Part shown: positions 1-7,454 of the stretch, piece after piece
Layout of the letters: every line of letters begins with the position of its first letter
Position numbering within the stretch: position 1 is the stretch's first letter
Program-made: the position numbers and the translations under genes
From: Betaproteobacteria bacterium
GTDB taxonomy: Bacteria; Pseudomonadota; Gammaproteobacteria; Burkholderiales; SG8-39
Reading direction: 5' to 3'
Length of the DNA stretch: 18,038 nucleotides
NCBI GenBank assembly: GCA_004298295.1
Contig: SCUH01000072.1
Location: 1-18,038, forward strand
Notes under the pieces: generated by a model
What the model saw: the letters and a program-made list of their open reading frames with translations, nothing else
What the model was told of the DNA's origin: nothing
Database searches by the model: none

Positions 1-1
1 C

Positions 2-178
2 TTCGGCACCGGGTTTTCCGACGAGGAGCACGACACGGTCGGCGGCCTGGTCATCAACCAGCTCGGCCGGCTGCCCAAGCGCGGCGAAACCCTGACGATC
101 GACGGCCTGCGCTTCCAGGTCCTGCGCGCCGACAGCCGGCGCGTCTACACCCTGATCGTGGAAAAGCCGAAGGCGTGA
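2..178 (+). CDS. corC: CorC/YbeX family protein (HlyC/CorC), C-terminal fragment
   Basis: The window opens inside this gene; the frame beginning at base 2 is open to the TGA at 176-178 and gives 58 residues. They match the C-terminal CorC/HlyC transporter-associated domain: an FSDEEHDTVGGLV segment, then LGRLPKRGETL, and a terminal beta strand ADSRRVYTLIVEK. Family members are linked to magnesium/cobalt homeostasis, and the E. coli homologue YbeX also sits immediately upstream of lnt. The CBS domains would lie upstream of the window. The stop codon overlaps the GTG start of lnt (GTGA at 175-178), suggesting coupled translation. The family call is strong; the precise transport role is inferred from homologues. 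Confidence 0.85.
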   Translation, partial: FGTGFSDEEHDTVGGLVINQLGRLPKRGETLTIDGLRFQVLRADSRRVYTLIVEKPKA

Positions 179-1638
179 ACCCCCTGGCGGCATTCGTCGC
201 CGGCGCGGCGGCGGTGCCGGGATTCGCGCCCTTCGAGCTGTTCCCGCTCGCGCTGGCCGCGCTGGCGGTGCTGATCCACCTCTGGCTGCGCGCGCCCTCG
301 CCGCGCGCGGCGTTCGTGGTCGGCTTTGCCTTCGGCTGCGGCTTTTTCCTCGCCGGCGTGTCCTGGGTCTACGTCAGCATGCACCGTTTCGGCGGCATGC
401 CGGCGGCGCTCGCCGTCTTCGCGACGCTGCTCTTCTGTGCTTTCCTGGCGCTGTTTCCGGCGCTGGCGGGGGCCCTGCAGGCGTGGCTGCGCGCGCCGCC
501 GGTGCTGCGTGCGGCGCTCGCCATCCCGGCGCTCTGGACGCTCACCGAGTGGCTGCGCGGCTGGATCCTGACCGGCTTTCCCTGGGCGAGCATCGGTTAC
601 GCGGCGATCGACTGGCCGCTCGCAGGGTACGCGCCGGTCGCGGGCGTCTATGCAGTTTCGCTCGCCAGCGTCGCCAGCGCCGGCCTGCTCTGGTGCGTGA
701 TCCTCGGAAGCGCGAGATGGCGGGCGGCCGCGGCGCTGGCGCTGATCGTTGGCGGCGGCGCGGCGCTGCGAGCACTCGAGTGGTCGTCGCCTGCCGGCGA
801 GCCGCTCAGCGTCAGCCTGCTGCAGGGAAACGTTGCCCAGGACCTCAAGTTCGATCCGGCACGCTACGGTCGGACGCTCGACAGCTACGCGCGGCTGGCA
901 AGCGAAAGCCGCGCCCGCTTGATGGTGCTGCCGGAAACCGCGCTGCCGCGTTTTCTCGACCGGGTCGAGCCGGCGTATCTGGCGCGGCTTGAGGCGATCG
1001 CCAGGGACAACCGCGGCGACCTCCTGCTCGGAGTGCCCGTGCGCACTGCGCCGGGAGCGTATTTCAACAGCGTGCTGAGCCTGGGCAGCGCCCCGCGCCA
1101 GACCTATCACAAGGTGCACCTGGTGCCGTTCGGCGAATTCATCCCGCCCGGGATGGGGTGGGTCAACCGCGTGCTGGCGTTCCCGCTGTCGGACTTCTCG
1201 CGCGGCTCGGCACTGCAGCAACCGCTCGCCGTCGCGGGCGAGCGCGTCGCGGTGAACATCTGCTACGAGGACGCGTTCGGCGCCGAGATCCGACGCCAGC
1301 TCCCCGAGGCCACCCTGCTGGTCAACGTTTCCAACGTCGCCTGGTTCGGCGACTCGCTCGCGCCGGCCCAGCACCTGCAGATGGCACGCATGCGCAGCCT
1401 CGAAACCGGACGCATGCTGCTCGCCGCCACCAACAGCGGCATCACCGCGGTCATCGACCGCGACGCGCGTGTCCTGGCGCAGCTGCCGCAGTTCGTCGAG
1501 GGGCGGCTCGACGCCACGGCGCGCGGCTATCACGGCAGCACGCCCTACGTGCGATTCGGCGACGCGGCAGCACTCGGCGCGTGCCTCGCGCTGCTGGCGC
1601 TCGCATTGGTCCTCGCACGGCGTATGGCGAGCCGCTAG
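175..1638 (+). CDS. lnt: Apolipoprotein N-acyltransferase Lnt
   Basis: Lnt transfers an acyl chain from a phospholipid to the N-terminal cysteine of apolipoproteins at the periplasmic face of the inner membrane, the last step of lipoprotein maturation. The 487-residue product has a hydrophobic N-terminal part of about 200 residues with several membrane segments, then a nitrilase-like domain, then a final membrane helix near residues 464-482. The catalytic triad is visible: Glu254 in LPETALP, Lys313 in YHKVHLVPFGEF and Cys363 in VNICYEDAFG, corresponding to E267, K335 and C387 of the E. coli enzyme. The length is close to the usual 490-520. The GTG start at 175 is chosen because it overlaps the corC stop and no better in-frame start precedes the first hydrophobic segment. 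Gene order corC-lnt is conserved in proteobacteria. Confidence 0.97.
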   Translation: MNPLAAFVAGAAAVPGFAPFELFPLALAALAVLIHLWLRAPSPRAAFVVGFAFGCGFFLAGVSWVYVSMHRFGGMPAALAVFATLLFCAFLALFPALAGALQAWLRAPPVLRAALAIPALWTLTEWLRGWILTGFPWASIGYAAIDWPLAGYAPVAGVYAVSLASVASAGLLWCVILGSARWRAAAALALIVGGGAALRALEWSSPAGEPLSVSLLQGNVAQDLKFDPARYGRTLDSYARLASESRARLMVLPETALPRFLDRVEPAYLARLEAIARDNRGDLLLGVPVRTAPGAYFNSVLSLGSAPRQTYHKVHLVPFGEFIPPGMGWVNRVLAFPLSDFSRGSALQQPLAVAGERVAVNICYEDAFGAEIRRQLPEATLLVNVSNVAWFGDSLAPAQHLQMARMRSLETGRMLLAATNSGITAVIDRDARVLAQLPQFVEGRLDATARGYHGSTPYVRFGDAAALGACLALLALALVLARRMASR

Positions 1639-1641
1639 AAT
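1636..1641 (+). promoter_or_regulatory. Possible -10 element upstream of glyQ
   Basis: TAGAAT lies just after the lnt stop (1636-1638) and 18 bases before the glyQ ATG. No good -35 hexamer is seen at 16-18 bases spacing. The same octamer TAGAATTC precedes dusB at 17912. If used, transcription would start only about a dozen bases before the glyQ ATG, leaving almost no leader. This rests on sequence resemblance only. Confidence 0.3.
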
Positions 1642-1659
1642 TCATTGCTTTTTCGCCCC

Positions 1660-2538
1660 ATGCTCACCTTCCAGCAGCTCATCCAGCGCCTCGAGGCCTT
1701 CTGGGGCGATCGCGGTTGCGTGCTGCTTCAGCCCTACGACCAGGAAGTCGGCGCCGGCACCTTTCACACCGCGACCTTCCTGCGCGCCATCGGGCCCGAG
1801 CCGTGGAACGCGGCCTACGTACAGCCCTCGCGCCGTCCGAAGGACGGCCGCTACGGCGAGAATCCCAACCGCCTGCAGCACTATTACCAGTACCAGGTGG
1901 TTCTCAAGCCCTCGCCCGCGGATATCCAGGATTTGTACCTCGAGTCGCTGGTCGCGCTCGACATCGACCCCAAGGCGCACGACATCCGTTTCGTCGAGGA
2001 CGACTGGGAATCGCCGACGCTGGGGGCCTGGGGACTGGGCTGGGAGGTGTGGCTCGACGGCATGGAGGTGACCCAGTTCACCTACTTCCAGGAAGTGGGC
2101 TCGCTCGCCTGCAGGCCGGTGCTCGGCGAGATCACCTACGGCCTGGAGCGGCTCGCGCTCTATCTGCAAGGCAAGAACTCGATCTTCGATCTCGTCTGGA
2201 CGCCGGGCGTGAGCTACGGCGACGTCTACCACCAGAACGAGGTCGAGCAGTCGCGCTACAACTTCGAGCTCTCGGACGCGGACATGCTGTTCCGCCATTT
2301 CGGCGACTTTGAGAACGAGGCGCAGCGCCTGATCGAGGCGCAGTGCGTGCTGCCAGGCTACGAAATGGTGATGAAGTGCTCGCACGCCTTCAACCTGCTC
2401 GATGCGCGCGGCGCGATTTCGGTGACCGAGCGCATCGCCTACATCGGCCGCGTGCGCGCGCTGGCGCGCCGGGTGGCGCAGGCGTACTACGAGTCGCGCG
2501 AGCGGCTCGGCTTCCCGATGTGCAACGCCCGGGTCTGA
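1660..2538 (+). CDS. glyQ: Glycyl-tRNA synthetase alpha subunit
   Basis: This is the alpha subunit of the tetrameric bacterial glycyl-tRNA synthetase, a class II enzyme that carries the glycine- and ATP-binding catalytic core and charges tRNA-Gly in the cytoplasm. The 292-residue length is typical (about 290-305). The N-terminus MLTFQQLIQRLEAFWGDRGC and the QPYDQEVGAGTFHTATFLR segment are hallmarks of the family. Motif-3-like EITYGLERLALYLQGK lies near residues 155-170. The frame is open upstream to a TTG at 1645, but the ATG at 1660 reproduces the conserved N-terminus and is preferred. There is no clear Shine-Dalgarno sequence. The gene starts 21 bases after lnt and ends one base before the glyS ATG, so the two subunits are co-translated. 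Confidence 0.97.
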   Translation: MLTFQQLIQRLEAFWGDRGCVLLQPYDQEVGAGTFHTATFLRAIGPEPWNAAYVQPSRRPKDGRYGENPNRLQHYYQYQVVLKPSPADIQDLYLESLVALDIDPKAHDIRFVEDDWESPTLGAWGLGWEVWLDGMEVTQFTYFQEVGSLACRPVLGEITYGLERLALYLQGKNSIFDLVWTPGVSYGDVYHQNEVEQSRYNFELSDADMLFRHFGDFENEAQRLIEAQCVLPGYEMVMKCSHAFNLLDARGAISVTERIAYIGRVRALARRVAQAYYESRERLGFPMCNARV

Positions 2539-2539
2539 G

Positions 2540-4597
2540 ATGCAAGCCTCGCTGCTTGTCGAGCTGCTGACGGAGGAGCTGCCGCCGAAATCGCTGGCGC
2601 GACTGGGGCAGAGCTTTGCCGACGAATTGTTCAATTTGCTGGCCCGGTACCAGCTCACGTCGCGCGACCTCACCAAGCGCCGTGTGTTCGCGACGCCGCG
2701 GCGCATCGGGGTGCTGATCCCCGAGGTCATGAGTTCCGCTCCCGATCGATCGAACCCGGTTGACGGGCCCTCGGTGAAGGCACCGACACAGGCGATTGAA
2801 GGGTTCGCACGCAAGCAGGGCGTTTCCGTCGAGGCGCTGGAACAGCGCGCTACGCCGAAGGGCGGGATTTACTTCGCCAATGTCCTCGTCAAGGGGGCGC
2901 TGCTCGATTCGGTGCTGGCGCAACTTGTCACCGAGGCCATCAAGAAACTCCCGATCCCGAAGCTGATGCGCTGGGGCGACGGCGAAGCGCAGTTCGTGCG
3001 CCCGGTGCACGGCCTGGTGATGCTGCACGGTGCGCGCGTAGTCCCGGGCACCGTGCTCGGCATCAGCGCGTGCGCCACGACGCACGGGCATCGCTTCATG
3101 GGCGCGCGCTCGATTGCGCTTGCGCAGGCCGACGAGTACGAAGCCCGACTGCTCGACGATGGCGCGGTGATCGCGGATTTCGGCAAGCGTCGCGCCGAGA
3201 TCGATCGGCTGCTGCTCGCGGAGGCGGTGCGTCAGGGCGGCGCGCTCGGCGCGTACCTGGACCTTCTCGACGAGGTGACGGCGCTGGTCGAGCACCCGTC
3301 GGTCTACGCGGGCGGCTTCGATCCCGGCTTTCTCGAAGTCCCGCAGGAGTGCCTGATCCTCACGATGCGGCAGAACCAGAAATACTTTCCGCTGTTCGAT
3401 GCGACGGGAAGACTGCTGCCGAAATTCCTCATTGTGTCCAACATGCGGCTCGCCGATCCGCGTCACGTCATCGATGGCAACGAGCGCGTGGTGCGGCCGC
3501 GCCTCGAAGATGCGCGCTTTTTCTACAACCAGGACAGAAAGCTCCGGCTCGAGGAACGCGTCCCGCAGCTGGCCAGAGTTGTCCATCACAACAAGCTCGG
3601 CAGCCAGCTCGAGCGCGTCGAGCGGCTGCAGCTGCTGGCCGGTCGAATTGCCCGGGATCTCGGCACGGACGGCGCGCTCGCCGAGCGCGCGGCGTGGCTC
3701 GCGAAGGCTGATCTGCTGACCGCCATGGTGGGCGAGTTCCCCGAACTGCAGGGGGTGATGGGACGCTATTACGCGCTCCATGATGGCGAGGCGCCTGAGG
3801 TGGCCGACGCGATCGAGGCGCATTACCGCCCGCGCCATGCCGGTGATTCCCTGCCCGAAGGCGTCGTCGCCTGCGCGGTGGCGCTGGCGGAAAAGCTCGA
3901 CACGCTCGCCGGACTGTTCGGCCTCGGCCAGCAACCTACGGGCGACAAGGACCCGTTTGCCCTGCGCCGCGCTGCGCTCGGCACAATCCGCATTCTGGTC
4001 GAACGAAACCTTGATCTGTCCTTGGCCGGGCTTGTCAGTGCAGCATTTGCCGGCTACTCGGGGAAGGTGGGCGATGCGCGCACGGATCTTGAGATGTTCG
4101 TGCTGGATCGCATGCGTGGCTATTTCCAGGAGACCGGCTACACGGCGAATGAGGTCGACGCGGTGCTCGCGATGCATCCCGCGCGAATCAACCTCATCCC
4201 GAGACAGCTTGAGGCGGTCCGCGCATTTGCCGCATTGCCCGAGGCAGTCAGCCTCGCCGCGGCGAACAAGCGCGTCGCGAACATTCTCAAGCAGGCCGCG
4301 GCGAAGGGCGAATCGTTCGCCAACGCCGAACTGAGCAGGCTCAAGGAACCCGCAGAACGCGCGTTGCACGAGGCGCTCCGTTCGACCGCGGACGAAGCGG
4401 AGTCCCGGTTCGCGCGCGGCGACTACACGGCCTATCTGAAGGCCTTCGCCGTGCTGAAGACCCCCGTGGATGCTTTCTTTGAATCGGTAATGGTCATGGT
4501 CGACGATCAGAAGCTGCGCCAGAACAGGCTCGCCCTGCTCGCGGATCTGCGCAATGCGATGAACCGCGTCGCCGACCTCTCGAAGCTCGCCAAATGA
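2540..4597 (+). CDS. glyS: Glycyl-tRNA synthetase beta subunit
   Basis: The beta subunit binds tRNA-Gly and is required with GlyQ for charging. The 685 residues compare well with the roughly 690 of E. coli GlyS. The N-terminus LLVELLTEELPPKSL is characteristic. The middle contains the conserved LILTMRQNQKYFPLFD stretch and an HD-like region (HHNKLGSQLERVERL, about residues 349-363). The C-terminal part, from about residue 580, fits the anticodon-binding DALR-like domain and ends VDAFFESVMVMVDDQKLRQNRL. The ATG follows the glyQ stop by one base. The stop overlaps the gmhB start as ATGA (4594-4597). Nothing is missing or broken. Confidence 0.97.
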   Translation: MQASLLVELLTEELPPKSLARLGQSFADELFNLLARYQLTSRDLTKRRVFATPRRIGVLIPEVMSSAPDRSNPVDGPSVKAPTQAIEGFARKQGVSVEALEQRATPKGGIYFANVLVKGALLDSVLAQLVTEAIKKLPIPKLMRWGDGEAQFVRPVHGLVMLHGARVVPGTVLGISACATTHGHRFMGARSIALAQADEYEARLLDDGAVIADFGKRRAEIDRLLLAEAVRQGGALGAYLDLLDEVTALVEHPSVYAGGFDPGFLEVPQECLILTMRQNQKYFPLFDATGRLLPKFLIVSNMRLADPRHVIDGNERVVRPRLEDARFFYNQDRKLRLEERVPQLARVVHHNKLGSQLERVERLQLLAGRIARDLGTDGALAERAAWLAKADLLTAMVGEFPELQGVMGRYYALHDGEAPEVADAIEAHYRPRHAGDSLPEGVVACAVALAEKLDTLAGLFGLGQQPTGDKDPFALRRAALGTIRILVERNLDLSLAGLVSAAFAGYSGKVGDARTDLEMFVLDRMRGYFQETGYTANEVDAVLAMHPARINLIPRQLEAVRAFAALPEAVSLAAANKRVANILKQAAAKGESFANAELSRLKEPAERALHEALRSTADEAESRFARGDYTAYLKAFAVLKTPVDAFFESVMVMVDDQKLRQNRLALLADLRNAMNRVADLSKLAK

Positions 4598-5127
4598 AAC
4601 TCATCGTCCTCGACCGCGACGGCACCATCAACCACGACAGCGACCAGTACATCAAGTCGCCCGCCGAGTGGCGACCGATCAAGGGCAGCCTCGAGGCGAT
4701 CGCGCGCCTGACGCAGGCCGGCTGGCACGTCGTGGTGGCGACCAACCAGTCCGGCCTCGCGCGCGGCCTGTTCGACTTCGCGACGCTGAATGCCATTCAC
4801 CAGACCATGCACACGGCCGTGCTCCAGGCCGGCGGCCGGATCGACGCCATCTTCTTCTGCCCGCATCGTGCCGAGGACGACTGCAACTGCCGCAAGCCCA
4901 AACCCGGACTGCTCAGGGAAATCGCGCGCCGCATGAACGTCGACCTGGCCGCGGTGCCGGTGGTCGGTGATTCGCTGCGCGACCTGCAGGCGGCGGCCGA
5001 GGCCGGCGCCCGCCCGATGCTCGTGCTGACCGGCAAGGGCAAGAAAACGCGCGACGCCGGCGGCCTGCCGCAGGGCACGGGCGTGTTCGCCGACCTCGCT
5101 GCCGTGGCCGCGCAACTGGCACCATGA
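4594..5127 (+). CDS. gmhB: D-glycero-D-manno-heptose 1,7-bisphosphate 7-phosphatase
   Basis: This HAD-family phosphatase removes the 7-phosphate from heptose bisphosphate during synthesis of ADP-heptose for the LPS inner core. The 177-residue product shows HAD motif I as LDRDGT with nucleophile Asp7 and acid/base Asp9, motif II in VVATNQSGLARG, and the late acidic motif in VVGDSLRDL. A zinc-binding loop is seen as Cys89-Pro-His91, Cys97 and Cys99. The gap between His91 and Cys97 is five residues, as in the HisB phosphatase domain and shorter than in E. coli GmhB. Absence of other histidine genes and the neighbourhood (plsC, lnt) support GmhB rather than HisB. It is joined by ATGA overlaps to glyS upstream and plsC downstream. 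The alpha or beta anomer preference cannot be told from the sequence. Confidence 0.92.
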   Translation: MKLIVLDRDGTINHDSDQYIKSPAEWRPIKGSLEAIARLTQAGWHVVVATNQSGLARGLFDFATLNAIHQTMHTAVLQAGGRIDAIFFCPHRAEDDCNCRKPKPGLLREIARRMNVDLAAVPVVGDSLRDLQAAAEAGARPMLVLTGKGKKTRDAGGLPQGTGVFADLAAVAAQLAP

Positions 5128-5831
5128 CGTGGCTGCGCTCGGGCCTGTTCTCGCTCGCGCTGCTCATCGTCACCCCGCCGTTCGCCGTGCTTTCGCTGTT
5201 CACGGCGCCGCTGCCGCGGCACGCGCGCTACCGCTTCATCTCGGGCTGGTCGGTCATCATGCTCTGGCTGCTGCGCCACCTGTGCGGCGTGCGCTGGTCG
5301 GTGGAGGGGCTCCAGCACCTGCCGTCGCGTCCCGCGGTGATCCTCGCCAAGCACCAGTCGGCCTGGGAGACGCTCGCCTTCCAGTCGATCTTTCCGCCGC
5401 AGGTGCACGTGCTCAAGCGCGAGCTGCTGTGGATCCCGTTCTTCGGCTGGGGCCTCGCCCTGATGAGCCCGATCGCGATCGACCGTGCACGCGGGCTCGC
5501 CGCGCTGCGCCAGATCGCGCGCCGCGGCAAGGAGCGGCTGGAGCAGGGTTTCTGGGTGGTGATTTTTCCGGAGGGCACGCGGGTCGCACCGGGAAGGAAA
5601 CGCAAATACCAGCTGGGCGGCGCCTGGCTGGCGGTGCATGCCGGTGTTCCCGTCGTGCCGGTGGCGCATAACGCCGGGCGTGCCTGGCCGAGGAATTCGT
5701 TTCTCAAGCATGCCGTGAAAATCAGCGTCAGGATCGGGCCGGCGATCGAAAGCGCCGGGCGCGACCCGAACGCGGTCAACGCGCAGGCCGAGGCATGGAT
5801 CGAGGCGCAGCAGAAGACGCTCGACAACTGA
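5124..5831 (+). CDS. plsC: 1-acyl-sn-glycerol-3-phosphate acyltransferase
   Basis: PlsC acylates lysophosphatidic acid to phosphatidic acid at the inner membrane, a step of phospholipid synthesis. The product is 235 residues, typical of the family. It begins with a hydrophobic segment (about residues 3-30) and a second one near 44-58. The acyltransferase block 1 reads KHQSAWE, with His77 and Glu82 where the textbook motif is HX4D. Block 3 is FPEGTR (residues 148-153). Block 4 appears as VPVVPVAHN. The ATG overlaps the gmhB stop (ATGA at 5124-5127). The 3' end overlaps the next gene by 37 bases if that gene uses its ATG at 5795. Family assignment is firm; the acyl-acceptor is inferred from the family. 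Confidence 0.93.
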   Translation: MTWLRSGLFSLALLIVTPPFAVLSLFTAPLPRHARYRFISGWSVIMLWLLRHLCGVRWSVEGLQHLPSRPAVILAKHQSAWETLAFQSIFPPQVHVLKRELLWIPFFGWGLALMSPIAIDRARGLAALRQIARRGKERLEQGFWVVIFPEGTRVAPGRKRKYQLGGAWLAVHAGVPVVPVAHNAGRAWPRNSFLKHAVKISVRIGPAIESAGRDPNAVNAQAEAWIEAQQKTLDN

Positions 5832-6568
5832 GGCTGTTCGACGAGCCGCCACCGCGCGGCGCCGAACCGCGCCGCCAGATTGCGCTGGCCGGGCGTCTGA
5901 TCGAGTTCCGCTTTGAGCGCCGGCGGCGGCGCACCTTGGGGCTGTCCATCGACGAACACGGCCTGGCAGTGGCGGCACCGCTGCGTACCCCGTGGCATGA
6001 GATCGAAGGCTTCGTGCGTTCGCACGCGCGCTGGATCCTCGCCAAGCTCGAACGCTGGGCGGCCGCGGGCCGGCGACCGCCCTTTCACGGCCGCAGCGGC
6101 GAGTCGCTGCCGCTGCAGGGTGGCAACGTGGCGCTGGAGGTGCGAGCCGGGCGCCGCGCGGTGTCACTGAACGGCGAGCGGCTCGTCGTCACCCTGCGAG
6201 ATCCCGCACGCAGCGCGGCCGTGCGCGCGCTGCTGGTGCAGTGGCTCAAGCATCATACGCTGCAGGCGCTGACACCGCGCGCTGCGCATTACGCCGCGCG
6301 CATCGGGCTGGGCGCCCCCGTGCTCGCCATATCGAACGCGCGCGCGCAATGGGGTGTCTGCACGGCGGGCGGCGTGATCCGCCTGTCGTTTCGCCTCGCG
6401 CACCTCGAGCCCGAGCTCGCCGATTATGTCGTCGCGCACGAAGTGGCGCACCTGCTCGAGCTCAACCACTCGAAACGCTTCTGGCGGCTCGTGCAGACGC
6501 TGTATCCTGACTGGCGCGCGGCGCGGGGCCGCATCCGGCTCGCGGCGGCGACGCTCCCCTTACTGTGA
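5795..6568 (+). CDS. YgjP-like zinc metallopeptidase family protein (DUF45)
   Basis: The 257-residue product belongs to the YgjP/DUF45 family of SprT-like zinc metalloproteins, whose substrates are poorly known. The C-terminal part carries the gluzincin-like motif HEVAH (His215, Glu216, His219) with a third ligand candidate at His225 in LNHSKRFW, followed by YPDW, all typical of the family. The N-terminal part has the basic FERRRRRTLGLSID segment and a WILAKLERW helix. No signal peptide is seen, so it should be cytoplasmic. Family members usually begin close to the RQLRLFDEPP stretch (residue 10 here), but no ATG, GTG or TTG lies there, so the ATG at 5795 inside the plsC end is used. The start is therefore less certain than the family call. 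The gene is probably cotranscribed with plsC and gloA. Confidence 0.88.
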   Translation: MDRGAAEDARQLRLFDEPPPRGAEPRRQIALAGRLIEFRFERRRRRTLGLSIDEHGLAVAAPLRTPWHEIEGFVRSHARWILAKLERWAAAGRRPPFHGRSGESLPLQGGNVALEVRAGRRAVSLNGERLVVTLRDPARSAAVRALLVQWLKHHTLQALTPRAAHYAARIGLGAPVLAISNARAQWGVCTAGGVIRLSFRLAHLEPELADYVVAHEVAHLLELNHSKRFWRLVQTLYPDWRAARGRIRLAAATLPLL

Positions 6569-6578
6569 AGGACTGGCC

Positions 6579-6968
6579 ATGAGACTGCTGCATACCATGC
6601 TCCGCGTCGGCAACCTCGAGCGCTCGGTGAAGTTCTATACCGAGGTGCTCGGCATGAAGCTCCTGCGCACTACGGACCGGCCCGAGCAGAAGTACTCGCT
6701 CGCGTTTGTCGGCTACGACACGGAAGAGCGCGGCGCGGTGCTCGAGCTGACCTACAACTACGGGGTTGCCCAGTACGAACTCGGCACCGCATTCGGCCAT
6801 CTCGCGATCGAGGTGCCCGATGCGAAGTCGGCCTGCGACGCCGTCCGCGCGAAAGGCGGCGCGGTGACGCGCGAAGCCGGCCCGGTGAAGGGCGGCACCA
6901 CGGTGATCGCTTTCGTCACCGACCCGGACGGCTACAAGATCGAGTTCATCGAGCACCGGCAGCCCTGA
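6579..6968 (+). CDS. gloA: Lactoylglutathione lyase (glyoxalase I)
   Basis: Glyoxalase I converts the methylglyoxal-glutathione hemithioacetal to S-lactoylglutathione in the cytosol, the first step of methylglyoxal detoxification. The 129-residue product has the two beta-alpha-beta-beta-beta modules of the family. The metal ligands His5, Glu56, His74 and Glu122 fall at exactly the same residue numbers as in the Ni2+-dependent E. coli enzyme, so nickel use is likely. The ATG at 6579 is preceded by GAAGGA at 6567-6572, a good ribosome binding site; the frame is open further upstream but the upstream part has no family similarity. It starts 10 bases after the YgjP-like gene and is the last gene of this tight run. 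Confidence 0.96.
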   Translation: MRLLHTMLRVGNLERSVKFYTEVLGMKLLRTTDRPEQKYSLAFVGYDTEERGAVLELTYNYGVAQYELGTAFGHLAIEVPDAKSACDAVRAKGGAVTREAGPVKGGTTVIAFVTDPDGYKIEFIEHRQP

Positions 6969-6982
6969 GGCTCGCTGCAGTC

Positions 6983-7011
6983 TTGCGGCGCGATGCCCCG
7001 GGTGTTAGCGT
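6983..7011 (+). promoter_or_regulatory. Possible promoter for the FimV-domain gene
   Basis: TTGCGG (6983-6988) and TAGCGT (7006-7011) are separated by 17 bases, and a TG sits one base before the -10 hexamer, as in extended -10 promoters. Each hexamer matches only about half of the consensus. Position, between the gloA stop and the GTG at 7045, is suitable. Confidence 0.3.
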
Positions 7012-7044
7012 CCATGACACCAATAACGAATCAGGACGCATACC

Positions 7045-7440
7045 GTGCCCGGTGCACTCACTCATTTCCGCCTGGCCATAGCAGCCCTCCTCCTGCTGCC
7101 GGCCATCGCCCAGGCCCAAGGCCTGGGGCGCTTGAGCGTGCACTCGGCGCTCGGCCAGCCGCTGCAGGCCGAAGTGGCGATCGTTTCGCTGCCATCGGCC
7201 AGGGACGGAGGCCTTCACGGCAGCATCGCGACACCCGACACCTACAGGGAGATGGGCTTCGCGTTCGATCCGCTGCTGTTCAGCATTCGCGTCAGCGTTG
7301 AGAACCGCGCCGGCGGGCCGGTCCTGATGCTGACGTCGTCCCTGCCGGTCAAAGAGCCGTTCCTCGAACTTCTGATCGTGCTGCAGTCTGCGAGCGGACG
7401 CCTGATCCGCAACTACACCGTCCTGCTCGATTCGCGATAA
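7045..7440 (+). CDS. Exported protein consisting only of a FimV N-terminal domain
   Basis: The 131-residue product starts with a signal peptide (hydrophobic core residues 10-21, likely cleavage after AQA at residue 24). The mature 107 residues align by eye with the N-terminal domain of FimV, the large inner-membrane protein involved in type IV pilus and twitching functions: GLGRLSVHSALGQPLQAEV at the start, a VLMLTSSLPVKEPFLELL strand pair, and SGRLIRNYTVLLD at the end. The LysM, transmembrane, acidic and TPR-like cytoplasmic parts that make FimV about 900 residues are absent, and the stop follows the domain end directly. The GTG start is supported by AGGA at 7033-7036. No pilus genes are nearby. 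Function is unknown; a periplasmic binding or assembly role is only a guess. It could be a true small gene or the relic of a longer fimV. Confidence 0.8.
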   Translation: MPGALTHFRLAIAALLLLPAIAQAQGLGRLSVHSALGQPLQAEVAIVSLPSARDGGLHGSIATPDTYREMGFAFDPLLFSIRVSVENRAGGPVLMLTSSLPVKEPFLELLIVLQSASGRLIRNYTVLLDSR

Positions 7441-7454
7441 CGCGAGCGAGCGCT

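Noticed and set aside
145..1533. 462-codon - strand open frame opposite lnt
   Set aside because: Lnt on the + strand has its full catalytic triad; the reverse frame is low-complexity Arg/Glu/Ala-rich sequence.
1158..2312. 384-codon + strand frame spanning the lnt end and glyQ start
   Set aside because: It overlaps two well-supported genes in another frame and has a biased Arg/Ala composition with no recognisable motif.
2390..4369. 659-codon open frame on the - strand opposite glyS
   Set aside because: It is a shadow of glyS; composition is typical of antisense high-GC frames and no family motif is seen.
6426..6578. Upstream extension of the gloA frame
   Set aside because: The extra N-terminal residues are Arg/Ser-rich, lie inside the YgjP-like gene and have no glyoxalase similarity; the ATG at 6579 has a good ribosome binding site and the family N-terminus.
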